DNA of 64,000 bases from Welwitschia mirabilis (GCA_051453625.1 JBOZIK010000001.1:97567856-97631855); one strand, 5' to 3'; positions 13,431-25,260 are shown, counted from the stretch's first letter. The notes: generated by a model from the sequence alone, not told the origin. A program made the numbers and translations.

Positions 13431-13443
13431 TCTCTGATACTAA
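13431..13443 (-). promoter_or_regulatory. Primer-binding site, tRNA-Met type
   Basis: Minus-strand TTAGTATCAGAGA matches TGGTATCAGAGC, the complement of the initiator tRNA-Met 3' end, apart from substitutions that include a G-to-A change. It lies six bases after the end of the 5' LTR, the usual copia spacing. Confidence 0.75.
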
Positions 13444-13449
13444 TTATTA

Positions 13450-13756
13450 TGTTTGAAGATCTATTAAGCATAAATTAAACTCATGTCTAAAAGACAAAAA
13501 CCATCCTATGGAGCATCTATGATTTTCTTGTGAAATAGCTTAAAGTTTTATTACAAATCTCATAAATTTATACATGATGAAAAGGCCAAGTTTAGCATTT
13601 AGAATTTAACCACATCCCATCAAGAAAGGATTTGATCCCTACATTTCTTCATCATAACTAACTCAAACTAAAAATAAAGCATTGATAACCTCATGCATGT
13701 GGGCATTTTCATTGTGCATATGTTTAAAATAAATCAACATAAAATAATATCCAATA
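13450..13756 (-). repeat. 5' LTR of the short copia-type element
   Basis: Partner of 11386-11695. On the minus strand it ends with CTTCAAACA just before the primer-binding site. Confidence 0.85.
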
Positions 13757-15756
13757 ATTACAAATAAATATACACTATGAGGAGAACATAAGGATCATTT
13801 TAGATCTAAGCAAATATTGGAAAAGGTCTACAGAAGAAAAATATCATAAATGAGAGGAATGCAAAGTGAATTTCAAATTGTTATACCTACTAGTATTCAT
13901 AACACAGTATTTTGTTTCTACATTTTCATGAATAATACTTGATTTTTATTCTTAAAAGAATTTTTTATTATTGTGCATGTAATTTGAAAAAGTTGCGTGC
14001 TATGATTCCTTCCTCTTAATGTTAATATTAGTTAGATTTAATATTAAGATAGTGTATTATTATGCATGTAATTTAAAAAAGTTGCATGCTATGATTCCTT
14101 ACTCTTAATGTTAATATTAAGATAGTGTATTATTTTAAAAAAATTAATGCATAAATCTAACTATGATTTTCTCTATTCTTGTATTTACTTTCATTCCCTG
14201 TCCTTTGTAAATACTATTAATAGTGTAGAAATTATCAGAACACAATTTGAAAAGAATAATAATTCTTGATAAGATATGCATTATAATGTAAATTGAAGTT
14301 TTTAGTTAAGTTAGAAGAATGAATAAATAAATCTTCATATAAAATTTAATAATGATTAAGTTTGTGTATGTGGTTATACACTTTTCATTTTTCTAATGCA
14401 TTATTATGTAACTTTATCTTTTGTTAGATCTTTTGGTGAAAATAATTTATCATGTTCTAGCACTTTTAGTTAGAACTCATAGTTATCAGCTACTATGCTT
14501 CTAGCTTAAGATGTTGCACAGAGATGTAAGGTATGTTGTAACATCTTGTAATTTTAGTTTTCTAGCTATGCATCTAGCTTACTAAAGAATTTTTTTTATT
14601 TTTTAATTCTTAAGGAGCTTGAAATTACTATTTTGAATATTAAGCTAAGGGTCACAATAAAAAATAAGACTTAGACTCTAGGTCCTAGAACACAATCTCC
14701 CCTTTGAGCTCTTTCTTTTCTAGGAATGAGGATTGGTTGTATAGGTATTACTCCTAGAATTATTTAACATTAGAAAATGTAACAAATATTTCTTTACTTT
14801 ATTCCTTCAAATAACTAAAAATAGTTATCGTCTACTGTAATTTGTTTTGATGTAATTTTCTATTATGTTCCTTAAACTAATCTTGCTAGCTTTGCGTTTT
14901 TAAATTCTTTATACTCCATATAGTATAAAAATGTCTTTTTTAATTTTTGGATTTTTAATATCATTGGATTGGAACCCGTAGCATTTTACTACCATAACAA
15001 CTAATTGGTTTACAATTATTTTCATTGGTAATATTAGTTTAACATGCTTTTTATATAACTTGTCTATTGGGTTTTATTATATGCTTTAATTTCCTCTATT
15101 CTAGTTCTTACTCACATCTAGATATAGCATTCATAATGTGAGGTTCATAAGAATATAATTTGTTTTTGTGAGTAGAAGTAATTATACTTTCATTAAGTTA
15201 TAATGATTTCAAACCAAGATGTTATCCTTTGTTTTTGTAAAATTATGAAAGAACTTAAAGTAAAATCTTAAGTTAGGATCTTATTTTGTTAAGAAATTTA
15301 TCTTGTCTTAGGTCATTAACTTAAAAAGTGGATCTTACAATGATAACAATGTTTAGAAGAAGCTTTAATTTTCTACCATCTTCATTATGAATGAAGGGCT
15401 TCAAACCAGCTATTATAAGATCATGTCTTATCATATAATTTACACATATTCACTTGTGTTAGTATGGGTCTGATGAATGGGAACTTTTACCTCTAATTAT
15501 ATTGTAAGAATGTCCAAAAAATCTTAAGTATTCGTACTCACTACTTTCATATCAAATCTCTCATCATCAATTCTATATATCACTTTCATATCAATGTTTC
15601 TATCAATTCACTTTATTAAATTATGAATCTAATCTAAAATAGAATTAGTTTTCTTTTAGCATTATAATTGTCATTGAATTCATTTATGTGTTGATATTCT
15701 TCATGTTGTAGGTAATTAGGTGATGTTCATTCTATTGTGTCCATGTCATGGATACT
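13757..15756. other. Gene-free stretch between two LTR elements
   Basis: No coding or RNA gene recognised. It contains one local tandem duplication (listed separately) and poly-T-rich sequence. Confidence 0.5.
13965..14133. repeat. Tandem duplication, period about 89 bp
   Basis: The block containing TGCATGTAATTT, GTTGC(G/A)TGCTATGATTCC and CTCTTAATGTTAATATT occurs twice in a row (starting near 13974 and 14063). The first copy has an extra AT-rich insert of about 16 bases. The difference GTTGCG/GTTGCA is a CpG-type transition. Confidence 0.8.
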
Positions 15757-16934
15757 TTTGATGTTCTAGTTTTTAATCCAAAACTATGAATGTTACTTAA
15801 TTCGATGTTTTCAATGTTTCTCATTATGTCTAAGCATTAAATTAAAATTTTATCATATTTTAAACAAAATATTTATCTAATACCATATGTAATTATAAGG
15901 AGGAAATTATAGCATGATAATAACATGATGAAGAACAAGTCAAATTTTAATTAGTTTCATAAACTAATAAGACAGTTATAATGTTTACATAAATTCATAG
16001 AAAATTTAGAATAATGGTACTCCTTTACATGTTGTAACCACAAGCACATAAGACATGAAATAAGTATCAAAAGTATCCCAAGCCATTAGAAACAAGCACT
16101 TCTTTCTCAATAACCAGAATCCATGTCAGTATCTAAACCTGCACATATAATATGGTATGAGAATTATGAAATCATCATAATCCCTAGTATGGCCCATGGT
16201 AAGAAATGGTTAATAATAGGGTTTCCAAGAGTAAGAAAGGATTACTAAGAATCATTGAGATATGATCTAGGCTCCATTTTCAACTAATCTTTCTTCACTA
16301 TTACTCTATAATGGATTTTTAGTAATCTAATTACATACAATGCAGGAGGAACAAATGGTAAATTGATCACATTTTCCCTATTTATCCTAAAAGTTCAGTC
16401 CCATGACCTTAGGATTCCTTTTAAAGAGTATCATTTCATGAAGTCCAAACAGCTAGTTACCCTAACCAGTTTTAATTTTCTTGCTTTAAAATCATTAATT
16501 AAGGTTAATAGTCAAATAGGTTGAATCAATAATTCATCATAAGACTTAGACAAGATGGGAAAGGTTGTGATGTAAAGTACCTAAAAAAAAGTATTAATAC
16601 GAGGTGTATGAAATCAATAGAACAAGAAACTTCAAACAACATGCAATAATAACCACATAGGAATTTTATAATGATTGAAGTCATTCAAAAATAAAGATCA
16701 TTCGAGATGCAAAAGATAAGAATCATGCAAGAAAATAAATGAAAAACCAAGAACCATCCAAGAATGAAATGAAAGACCATAAAACCATACCTAAATTAAA
16801 ATGAATACTAAAAGCTTTTAGAATTTCCAAGGCTCCAAGGCTTCAAGGATTTTCCAAGCTTCAAGATTAAGGTCGCAAGATTCAATAGTAAGAACTTTCT
16901 CAAGATGTAAAATATGATAAGAAGAAGAAGGTCC

Positions 16935-16942
16935 TATTTATA
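16935..16942 (-). promoter_or_regulatory. LTR TATA box (3' LTR)
   Basis: Minus-strand TATAAATA within CTATAAATAGGAC; the same sequence is kept in the partner LTR at 20643-20650, which supports a role as the LTR promoter. Confidence 0.6.
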
Positions 16943-16975
16943 GTAGAAATTATAAGATGTAAAGAGGGACCATGG

Positions 16976-17140
16976 TAAGAGAGTGGTGAAAGTAGTGGAA
17001 GTGGTGAAAGTGGTGGGGTGGTGGAAGTAATGGAAGTGGTGGAATTGGTGTGGTGGGAGTGGTGGAGGTGGTGAAAGTTATGGAAGTTTGTGCTAGAAGT
17101 GGTGGAGGTGGTGGAAGTGGTGAAAGTGGTGGAAAATTTG
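16976..17140 (+). repeat. GGTGGAAGT-type minisatellite in LTR
   Basis: Imperfect copies of GTGGTGGAAGTGGTGAAA-like units. It is a purine/G-rich strand in otherwise A+T-rich DNA. On the minus strand an open frame of Thr/Ser/His repeats crosses it (17211-16900), which is a by-product of the triplet-like unit rather than a gene. Confidence 0.85.
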
Positions 17141-17522
17141 TAACCCTTATTCATTTTCTTATCAGGCCACTGGGTGTATTTAATATAATAACAATAAATA
17201 ATAATGCTCAAAATGGAATTTAAGATGATTTACTTAATAAGTAATTTCTTAAACCCACATAACAACTTTTTTTAGTTTAAATAGATAATAGTGTACTAGT
17301 TAGAATAATTTAACCTCTAAAGAATCATAAATCACTAAGAATTTTCAACAAGGGCAATATTATGACTACTACAAAATGTGAGGAATTATAGCACAAAATT
17401 TTCATAATAAAATTCACCACTAAAAATTAGAAAATAAATATATGCAGTAATTAAACTAACTTGAGGCTCTATAACATTAAGAATTATTTAAAATATTGGA
17501 CCTTAAAAGTTTGGATGTGACA

Positions 17523-17536
17523 TTTCTCCATTTCTT
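17523..17536 (-). promoter_or_regulatory. Polypurine tract
   Basis: Minus-strand AAGAAATGGAGAAA abuts the TGTCACATCC start of the 3' LTR; one T interrupts it. Confidence 0.7.
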
Positions 17537-19504
17537 AAGAGGTTTTATCCTCGAAACTTGAGCTATAATTCATCTATTTTATATTCTCTTAATTGTTGTA
17601 CTTACAAAGTTGAAATTATTGTCTTTCAATGCCATTAAAATTGTTGAAAAGTTGTCTAAATACTTGCTAATTAGTCATCATGATAGTACTAATAATCTCT
17701 TATGTCTGGAATGATCAAGCCTCTAGAATTTCTCTTCTTCTTCTATCCTTCACTTTATTTTAATGGCATAAGCTCTAAACATTTTATTTTATACATACAT
17801 TAATTGTTAAAATTTACGAAAACTCATTTAATATACATGAACTATTAATATTTCCCATTTCCTAAGGTGATAATGCTTACTTGATTATGGAAAATGTATG
17901 AATGCACATACCTTTCATAAGAGGTTGGATAAAGGTCATATAATTGTTTTTTTAAGGAATTTTCTGAGAACACTATTGAAAATACTTTCATAAGTCAAAA
18001 TATATTAATAACCTTCTTTCTTTAACCAAAACTAAAAATAATCTGGTACTATTAAATATAAAATTACAAAATCAATTTTGACAAAAAATATCTTGCTCAA
18101 AATTGTGACACTCACTTGTAAAAATGTTATGTAGAAATTCTTTAATCTTAAGCTCATAAATTATAAGTCCCTACACTCCTTTGTTGTCTACTTCTCTAAC
18201 ATTTTTGCTTATATAGTCTAGCTAAATTTTCACTTTGAAGATTAATATGTATAATGTAGAACTCTAAGGCCTAACAAGTAAAGGATAAAATGTTGTGAAA
18301 TAAACTCAAGTTATGAATTCAGCCCAAGGAAAATACATGGGAGACTTATAGGTGCTATTATTAGTAAATTATTATGGAAAAACTAATATTCATCCCTTTT
18401 TAAAACCTAATTCTAAATAAACAATAATACATTATAGAAATATTTTCATGAATTAGCAGAAGGCAAATCAAATTTTAAATAATAGAATCATAAGAGAAGA
18501 ATCTTAATGAAAATAAGAATCAAGGTATAATCAAACATTATTTTCTTATCATAAAAGCAATCATAGCTCAAGCTATAGGAAGAAAAATAATATAGAATTG
18601 ATAAGATGAGGTGTAATTTCTACCACATTTACACTTTAATTAATGATGTAATTATTTAGTATGAACCCAAATTTTTATTATTCATCTTCTCTCTATGTTC
18701 CATTATGCGTTCTATTGTTATAAAATTACTTTATGTAATGTATAAAAGCGATTTTTAAAATTTAACATGGTTTTAGGGTTTTAACACTATGAGGGATTAT
18801 AAAAGTTGGATACCACTAACCTTAATGATAACTTAGAGGTTTTTGCCTATAAAGAAGTCTTACCATTTCTAGATTTACTATCTGCTATTCAGATCATACT
18901 ACTTTGTTGTTTAAGCTTATAATATACCTTTTATTGCAAAACATTCTCAAAGATTTTTAACATTATAGATATCTAATTATAGTGCCATGGTATCAGACCC
19001 ATGACTCAAGGAGTTTGGATAGCATTGTGGAGAGTTTGACAGCACTAAGAGTCTAGTCATAATTTTTTTAGGGAAATACATAAACTTCTAAATTCATGGG
19101 CATAAAAGTGGTGACCTTTTATGAATATTGTTGAACTCAGCAATTGCACTAAAAGAAAGAAGTATAAGTACATTAATGGTTTGATGTATTTGAGCACAAA
19201 CATATTTAAAAAATTAAAAAACACACATAAATTTTATTCATTAGAAATAATGCTAAGAAATAAGATTTCATGTTTTGTAAAGAAAGCTTCATTATCTATT
19301 AGAATTTAATGGACACTTTGATTTTTTATTTTTGTTAAATAGAGGTTAAAATAAAATGCTATATTAGGAATTGATCATAAAACCTCTCATTTTTATCTTA
19401 ATAGTTTTCCAATACCTCATTAAGATAAGAGGAGAAGCAAAATATTTTTCTAGTGTCAACTATATATATCATCCTCTATTTAAGATTTGTTATTTCTTTT
19501 ATTT
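17537..19504. other. Interior of the non-autonomous LTR element
   Basis: About 2 kb between purine tract and primer site. No retroelement protein motif was found. A plus-strand open frame at 19121-19309 has no recognisable feature. A second, plus-strand primer-site-like sequence at 18988 hints that a fragment of another element lies inside. Confidence 0.5.
18988..18999 (+). promoter_or_regulatory. Primer-binding-site-like sequence, plus strand
   Basis: TGGTATCAGACC differs by one base from the tRNA-Met primer-site consensus TGGTATCAGAGC and is on the opposite strand to the surrounding element. A CTATAAAG box lies about 140 bp upstream. It may mark the end of an LTR nested in the interior, but no partner LTR was found. 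Confidence 0.45.
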
Positions 19505-19516
19505 GCTTTGATATCA
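19505..19516 (-). promoter_or_regulatory. Primer-binding site, tRNA-Met type
   Basis: Minus-strand TGATATCAAAGC matches TGGTATCAGAGC with two G-to-A changes and starts three bases after the CACA end of the 5' LTR. Confidence 0.75.
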
Positions 19517-20642
19517 AAATGTGACATCCTAGTTTTTAATCCAAAACTATGAATATTACTTAATGTGATGTTTTCAATGTTTCTCATCATAACTAAGAAC
19601 TAAATTAAAATTTTATCATGTTTTAAATAAAATATCAATCTAATATCAAATGTAATTATAGGGAGGCAATTACAGCATCATAATAACATGATGAAGAACA
19701 AGTCAAATTTTAAATAGTTTCATAGAATAATAAGATAGTTTCAATGTTTACATAACTTTTATAGAAAATTTACAATAATAGTACTTCTTCACATGTTACA
19801 ACAGTAAGTACATAAGGCATGAAATAAGTAGAAATAGTATTCCAAGCCATCAGTAACAATAACTTCTTTCTTAATAACTAGAAATTCATGTTAGTATTAA
19901 AACTTACACATATAATATGGTATGAGAATTATGAAATCATCACAATCCCAATATGGCCCATGGCAAGAAATGGTTAAGAATAGGGTTCTTAAGAGTAAAA
20001 AAGAATTAGCAAGGATAATCAAGATATAAACAAGGCTCCATTTTTAATTAATCTTTCTTTACTATTACTTCATAATAAATTTTCAGTAATCCAGTTGCAC
20101 ACAATGCAAAAGGGACAAATGGTAAATTGGTCACATTTTCCCTATTCATCCTAAAAGTTTAGTCCCATAGCCTTAGGACTCCCTTCAGAGAGTATCACTT
20201 CCTAAAGTTTCAACAACTAGTTACCCTGTTTAGTTTTAATTTTCATATTTTAAAATCATTAATCAAGATATAACCAAAAACGTCAAATTAGTAATTTCTC
20301 ACAAGACTTAGATAAGATGGGAAGGACTATGATGTAAAGTGCCTAAGAAAAGTATTAATACAAGATGCATGAAATATAAACAAAATAAGAAACTCTAAAC
20401 GATATGCAAGAATAACCATACTAGAATTTTATAACAATTGAAATCATTCAAATATAAAATAAAAAACATACAAGAATGAAATGGAAAACCATAAAATCAT
20501 ACCTAAATTAAAATGAATACTAAGAGCTTCTAGAGTTTTTAAGGCTCCAAGGCTCTAAGGATTTTCCAAGCTTTAAGATTAAGATCACAAGATTTGATAA
20601 TAAGAACTTTCTCAAGATAGAAAATATGAGAAAGAAAGGTCC

Positions 20643-20650
20643 TATTTATA
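20643..20650 (-). promoter_or_regulatory. LTR TATA box (5' LTR)
   Basis: Minus-strand TATAAATA, conserved with the other LTR. This is the copy that would drive the genomic transcript. Confidence 0.6.
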
Positions 20651-20687
20651 GTAGAAAGTATAGGATGTAAAAAGGCACCATGGTAAG

Positions 20688-20815
20688 AGAGTGGTGGAAG
20701 TGGTAGAGGTGGTAAAAGTAATGGAAGTGTATGGTGGAGGTAGTGTGATGGGAGTGATAGAGGTGGTGAAAGTGTTTAATGGAAGTGATGTAGGTGGTAG
20801 AAGTAGTGGAAATTC
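20688..20815 (+). repeat. GGTGGAAGT-type minisatellite in LTR (second copy)
   Basis: Same family of units as at 16976-17140 but with fewer and differently arranged copies, so the array has changed since the two LTRs separated. Confidence 0.8.
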
Positions 20816-21204
20816 TGTAACCCTTATTCATTTCCTTATCAGGCTACTAGATGCATTACATATCATAATAATAAATAACAATGCTCAACATGCAATTTAA
20901 AATGAGTCACTTAACAAGTAATTTTGAAAACCCATATAAAAACTATTTTTCAGTTTAAATAGATAATAGTGCAATAGTTAGAATAATTTAACCTCTCAAC
21001 AATCATAATTAAATCACTAATAATTTTTAACAAGGGCAGTATTATAACTACTACAAAATGTGAGGAATTATAGTATAAAATTTTCACGACAAAATTACAC
21101 CATGAAAATTGGAAAATAAATACATGTAATAATTAAAATAATTTAAGGCTCTATAACATTAATAATTATTTAGAATCTTGGATCTTAAAAATTTGGTTGT
21201 GATA

Positions 21205-22149
21205 GGTAAGCTTGTGAAGGATCTTTATGTTACTTCTACCATAACCTACTAATGTTCCTACATATTTTTCTTGCAATTTTGTCTTGTTTTCTTATTTAGG
21301 TACATTTTATTAGTAAATTAAGATAAAATTCCCATGAAGTTATTGGTGATTCCCTACTTGTTTTATATAATCATCTCCTTAAGGATCTTGCATTCTTCAT
21401 GTTCCATATAACAACAAAGGTTAGTATCGCTAGCTTGAGCAGTATTATGAATATAAAACCATCTAAAGATAATCACTTTCTTTTCTAATGGAAGAGGATA
21501 AAAATGATTGTATCACCTGCTGCTAGGTTACTAACACAAATAATGTTTCATCATTTGGATTATTCTCTTCTCTTCACTTAAATTTGATATTTTTTATGAG
21601 TACCCTTTGCTTTTGGATGAGTGAAATAGTGTAACATGGATAGATTTTATTGTTTTTTTGGAAAATATTTGATTCTATTCTAGTAATAAATGAAATTCCA
21701 AACTTACAAGTAAAAGGAAGCCATGAATTGACCCTTAAAAAATCAAAGGATTAATAAAAAAAATTATTAAACTAATCTACTATTCTAAATCAAGAAATAA
21801 AAGCAAAAAAAAATAGATAGATAGCCTAGTCCACTCCTCTTCTCAAAAATTATGGAGAAATAACCAAGTCATGACACCATGTTCTATTATTCTAAGTATC
21901 TTTGAGCCTCTAAATAGATGAAATCTTGATGTTTAACTGTGTTTTAATCTCCTAAACCATGTGTTAAACATTGAAATCTACCTACCTCAAAATAATTGCA
22001 TTCCTATCTTGTCAAACATGGTAAATGCAAGCTATGATTAAGGATTTAATAATGCTATGATGTGTAGATTAACATCCAAAACTTTGCTTGAATCATTGCA
22101 TTATTGTTGTCCCAGCAACTACAAGGGGTTTCAGCTTTACCAGATTTCT
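21205..22149. other. Gene-free stretch and LINE 3' flank
   Basis: No firm coding signal. A minus-strand frame near 21480-21290 (with MEHEECKILKEMI) looks protein-like, perhaps a gag fragment, but it is too short to assign. The LINE poly-A tail expected near here is not obvious. Confidence 0.35.
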
Positions 22150-22347
22150 AATAGATTAGAATAATTTAATACAATGGAGGCACTCAAAGAAGAGGTGTTC
22201 TCTTATTTCTTTAGACATACCACACAGAACACACTTAGGATCAATTTTTAGGCCAAATCTGAGTAGTCTATCCTTAGTGACAAACCTATTATTACAAGCA
22301 AGCCATGAAATGAATGATTTCTTTGGAATGGTAAATCTATTCCACAT
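22150..22347 (-). pseudogene. LINE C-terminal zinc-binding domain (zf-RVT)
   Basis: The minus-strand frame reads MWNRFTIPKKSFISWLA, then RFVTKDRLLRFGLKIDP, then CVLCGMSKEIREHLFFEC. This is the reverse-transcriptase zinc-binding domain that ends most plant LINE ORF2 proteins. The Cys-x2-Cys, the His of REHLFFEC and the final Cys are all kept. The frame is continuous with the RT upstream apart from stops, and ends a little past the domain. Confidence 0.9.
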
Positions 22348-22879
22348 AAAAGAATACCAATCTATCTTAGAAGCCTATCCACACAATTACAGATATGTAG
22401 AAGAAGTGAAAAAAACCTACTAGTTTCAATCTAAATCAGTTTACCACTTGAAAAATTTGTATAGATTCCTATCTAAAGTTTAACTTTTAATATTTTTTTG
22501 ATGATCCATGATGTGCTTTGCTTCACTTGGTGATGCCAAACATCTATGTCTTTGAAATAATATTCATTGCACCACTTGACCTAAAGGCTATCCTTCTTGA
22601 GTATCAAGTCCTATAGTTGAGTTAACACTAAAGATTTATTCATCAAAATAGAATTAATCAATCCTGGTCCACCTACTACCTTTAGCTTTACTAGATTATG
22701 CCATGCTATAGGAGCTTTCTTGGTATGTTCATAAGATCTTGTCTAAAGAAATCTTATACATAATGAATCAATATCAGATATAACCTTCTTAGATAGTATA
22801 AACACCCTATAATAAAAAGAATTCAGGCTCTGAAGTATAGCTTTAATCAAGATGAGTCTTCTTGTAGATAAAAGAAACT

Positions 22880-23970
22880 TTATTATTTAGAATTTTATTT
22901 TCTCTATTATCCTTAGAATTTTAGGTAAACAATCAGCTATGGAAAGATTCTTGGAATTAAGAGGAACTTCAAGATATCTATCTAGAAGGACACCTTTACT
23001 AAATCCCAGAACAAGAAGAAGTCTTTCCTTTTGTCCATGTGAAATACCTCCAAAGAAATCCTGACTCTTATTCAAATTTACCTCAAGTCTAGATACATCT
23101 GAGAAATGCTTTAGAGTCTACTTCAAATAACCAATGGAACTATCATTTCCTCTACAAAATAAGAATAAATCATCTGCATAACATAGATGAGTGATATATA
23201 GCCTGTAACATTTTAGATGATAATGAAACTGAAAATCCTCAACCATTTTCTTAAAACAGCTAGACGAATATTCCATTACTAGAGTGAATAGATAGGAATA
23301 CATTGTATCTTCTTGCTTAATTCCCTTTTTTCTTAGAAAATATCCTATTAGTTCTCCATTCACTATAATAGAATAGTAAGGAGTGGTAACACAAGCTAAT
23401 ATCTAGTTGATGATTATGTAAGAAAATCCCAAACCAACTAGCAATTCCTTGAAAAAAATCCATGACACTAAATCATAGGCCTTTCTTAAATCCACCTTGA
23501 ATGCACATCTTGGGCTTATATGTTTTCTCACATAATATTGAACAAGTTCTTAAGCCAATAAAATGTTGGAAATAATACTCCTCTAAGGTATGAATGCACC
23601 TTAATTGTCTCCCACAATTGAACCAATAATACCTTTAAGTCTCTAAGTGATAATGTTTGTAATAGCTTTATAAGTCACATTATAATAAGTTATTAAACTA
23701 AAATATGATGCCACATTAGGATAAGGAACTTTATGGATTAATTAAATGACCATGTAATTGACACCCTTTGGCATTTTTCAGTTAATGAAGAATTGCTTGA
23801 TGGCCTTACAAATATTCTCTCCAATAATATCCCATGAAGACTTTAAAAACTTGATAGACAATCCATCAGGTCCAAGAGCTTCATCATTATTAATCATGAA
23901 AAAGGCCTTTCTAATCTCATCAGTAGTGATAGGTCTACATAGATCTATACATTGCTCCTTACTCACTTTG
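22880..23970 (-). pseudogene. LINE reverse transcriptase domain
   Basis: The RT copies element RNA into DNA at the nicked target. The minus-strand frame shows EALGPDGLSIKFLKSSW (fingers; usually 'KAPGPDG'), VDLRKAYD (motif A with catalytic Asp), GELIGYF then KKGIKQEDT (usually 'RGLRQGDPLSP'), and LCYADDLFLF (motif C, YADD, both catalytic Asp present). Downstream are FFGGIS and RYLEVPL, matching the conserved 'FFGGV' and 'RYLGVPL'. Although the catalytic Asp residues survive, stops within the frame (for example between motifs 1 and A, and after GYLK at 23118) rule out a functional protein. Confidence 0.92.
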
Positions 23971-24299
23971 GGTCCAGCACTTAATATTGTATGATCTATT
24001 TTAGCTGCATCAATCTTATTTCCTACTCAAAGAATTAAATAAGTTCTTTCTATACTGCATCAAGCTAATTAAGTACTTGTTTATTAGCATCTTGTATGAA
24101 ACAAATAGTAAAACTATGTCTTCCTTGCTTAAGACAAGCATGAAAATAAGCAGATTTTAAATCATCCTTCTTTGTCCACCTGATCTTAGATCTTTGCTTA
24201 TTAAAAAGGAATTAATATTTAATAAACTTCTTATATTGTAGAATAGAGTTCATCTCTCTCTCAAGTAGATCAACATCATTAGGTCTATTCTCCAACTAC

Positions 24300-25260
24300 C
24301 TCTAGATATCTGTAAGCTCAGTGTTTGTACTCTATACCCTTTGTCTCATTCCTCTTATAACATGAATGAACTTAGCCTTGAGCCCCTGTTTAATGTATTT
24401 ATATTTTTGCTAGATGTTAATCAAAGTATTATACAAAGATAGAAATTCCACTTCACCTAAGTGACTCTATTATACTTATCATCATTACATTAAAAATCAC
24501 AAAATCTAAAAGGTGGATTAAACCTGAGGTCTTCATTATACTTTAAGATAAGTAGAAAATTATCAAATAATTTAGGAGCAAGGAATTTAGCATATGATTA
24601 GGGAAAAAGTATCAAGCCACTTATCATTAACTAGAGCTCTATCCAATTTGCACAAAATTTTACCCTCCCTAAGATATTTATCAGACCATGTGTAAAAACA
24701 TCCTACACTTCTTATATCAGATAAATGAGTATTATGAAATAAATTTTAGAGCTCCTATATATAGACCTAGTACCCATAATAGTACCATTTATTTTTCTAC
24801 AAGATCAGTAATGCAGTTATAATCTGCTAGAAGGATGCAAGGCAATTGAGAACACTGAGCAATGTTAACTATATCATTCCACAAAGGTTGTCTTTCATTT
24901 ATAGTATTAAAATCATGTACAAAAGACATCCATAAATTATTCCCTTTGTATTGTACCTCATAATGAATAATTTATAAAGAACAAAATACAATTGTAATAT
25001 CTAACATAGTTGGATTCCATAGTAGTAAAATTCTGCCATTAGAAGATGAATTAAAGTTATGAGTGTACCTTTAGGAGAAATTAGGTAGACAATTCCTTGC
25101 AATCATATCCACTCTAGCCATTTGTACTTTTGTATCTATCACAGCTAAGACATACAAACTCAACTCATAAATTAAGAGTTTTGATTTCTTACTATTTTTT
25201 AGAACCATTTAGGCCTCTTATATTCTAGCTTGTAACATTCATTATTTAGGGTTGTTGATT
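24300..25260 (-). pseudogene. LINE endonuclease (EEP-type) relic
   Basis: Minus-strand frames around 25130-24790 read ILLWNPT, then LWMSFVHDFNTINERQPLW, then QLPCILLADYNC. These match the plant LINE endonuclease pattern in which 'FVYG.N....R..LW..L' precedes 'PW.L.GDFNC'. The catalytic Asp-x-Asn of the GDFN motif appears as DYN. Stops interrupt both ends. The role in a live element is nicking target DNA to prime reverse transcription. Confidence 0.75.

Larger units (their letters stand above)
11386..13756 (-). mobile_element. Short copia-type LTR element, non-autonomous or deleted
   Basis: Two direct repeats of about 310 bp (11386-11695 and 13450-13756) bound a 1.75 kb interior. Read on the minus strand, the left end starts TATTGGATATT and the other copy TGTTGAATATT, typical LTR starts. 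Directly after the 5' LTR lies a primer-binding site resembling the initiator tRNA-Met type, and directly before the 3' LTR a polypurine tract. The five bases outside the ends are ATTAT (11381-11385) and ATTAC (13757-13761), a near-perfect target-site duplication differing by one C/T change. The interior has no recognisable integrase or RT; a minus-strand frame at 13378-13181 is of unknown nature. The size is close to TRIM-like or internally deleted copia elements. Confidence 0.8.
15757..17522 (-). repeat. 3' LTR of the non-autonomous element
   Basis: About 1766 bp, aligned throughout with 19520-21204 (shared blocks include TCTAGTTTTTAATCCAAAAC at one end and the GGTGGAAGT minisatellite inside). 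The minus-strand start TGTCACATCC is well kept; the distal end has decayed to GAACATCAAA. Confidence 0.85.
15757..21204 (-). mobile_element. Non-autonomous LTR retrotransposon with 1.7 kb LTRs
   Basis: Two long direct repeats (15757-17522 and 19520-21204) flank a 2.0 kb interior. On the minus strand the LTRs run from TGTCACATCC to GGATGTCACA, a perfect ten-base terminal inverted repeat when the better-preserved ends are combined, a form common in plant Ty3/gypsy elements. A tRNA-Met-type primer site follows the 5' LTR and a purine tract precedes the 3' LTR. Both LTRs keep a TATAAATA box at the same relative place. The interior shows no gag, protease, RT or integrase motif on either strand. 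Total length of about 5.4 kb and the empty interior suggest a non-autonomous element moved by a relative, although an eroded, deleted gypsy copy cannot be excluded. No clear target-site duplication was seen. Confidence 0.8.
19520..21204 (-). repeat. 5' LTR of the non-autonomous element
   Basis: 1685 bp partner of 15757-17522. On the minus strand it starts TATCACAACC (TG decayed to TA) and ends GGATGTCACA. Confidence 0.85.

Noticed and set aside
16900-17211. 103-codon Thr/Ser/His-rich minus-strand frame
   Set aside because: It comes from the triplet-like minisatellite in the LTR, and the other LTR copy does not keep the same frame length.
15705-21210. GGTAA as target-site duplication of the 1.7 kb-LTR element
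   Set aside because: GGTAA follows the right LTR, but on the left it occurs some 40 bases away from the LTR end, so it is not a convincing duplication.
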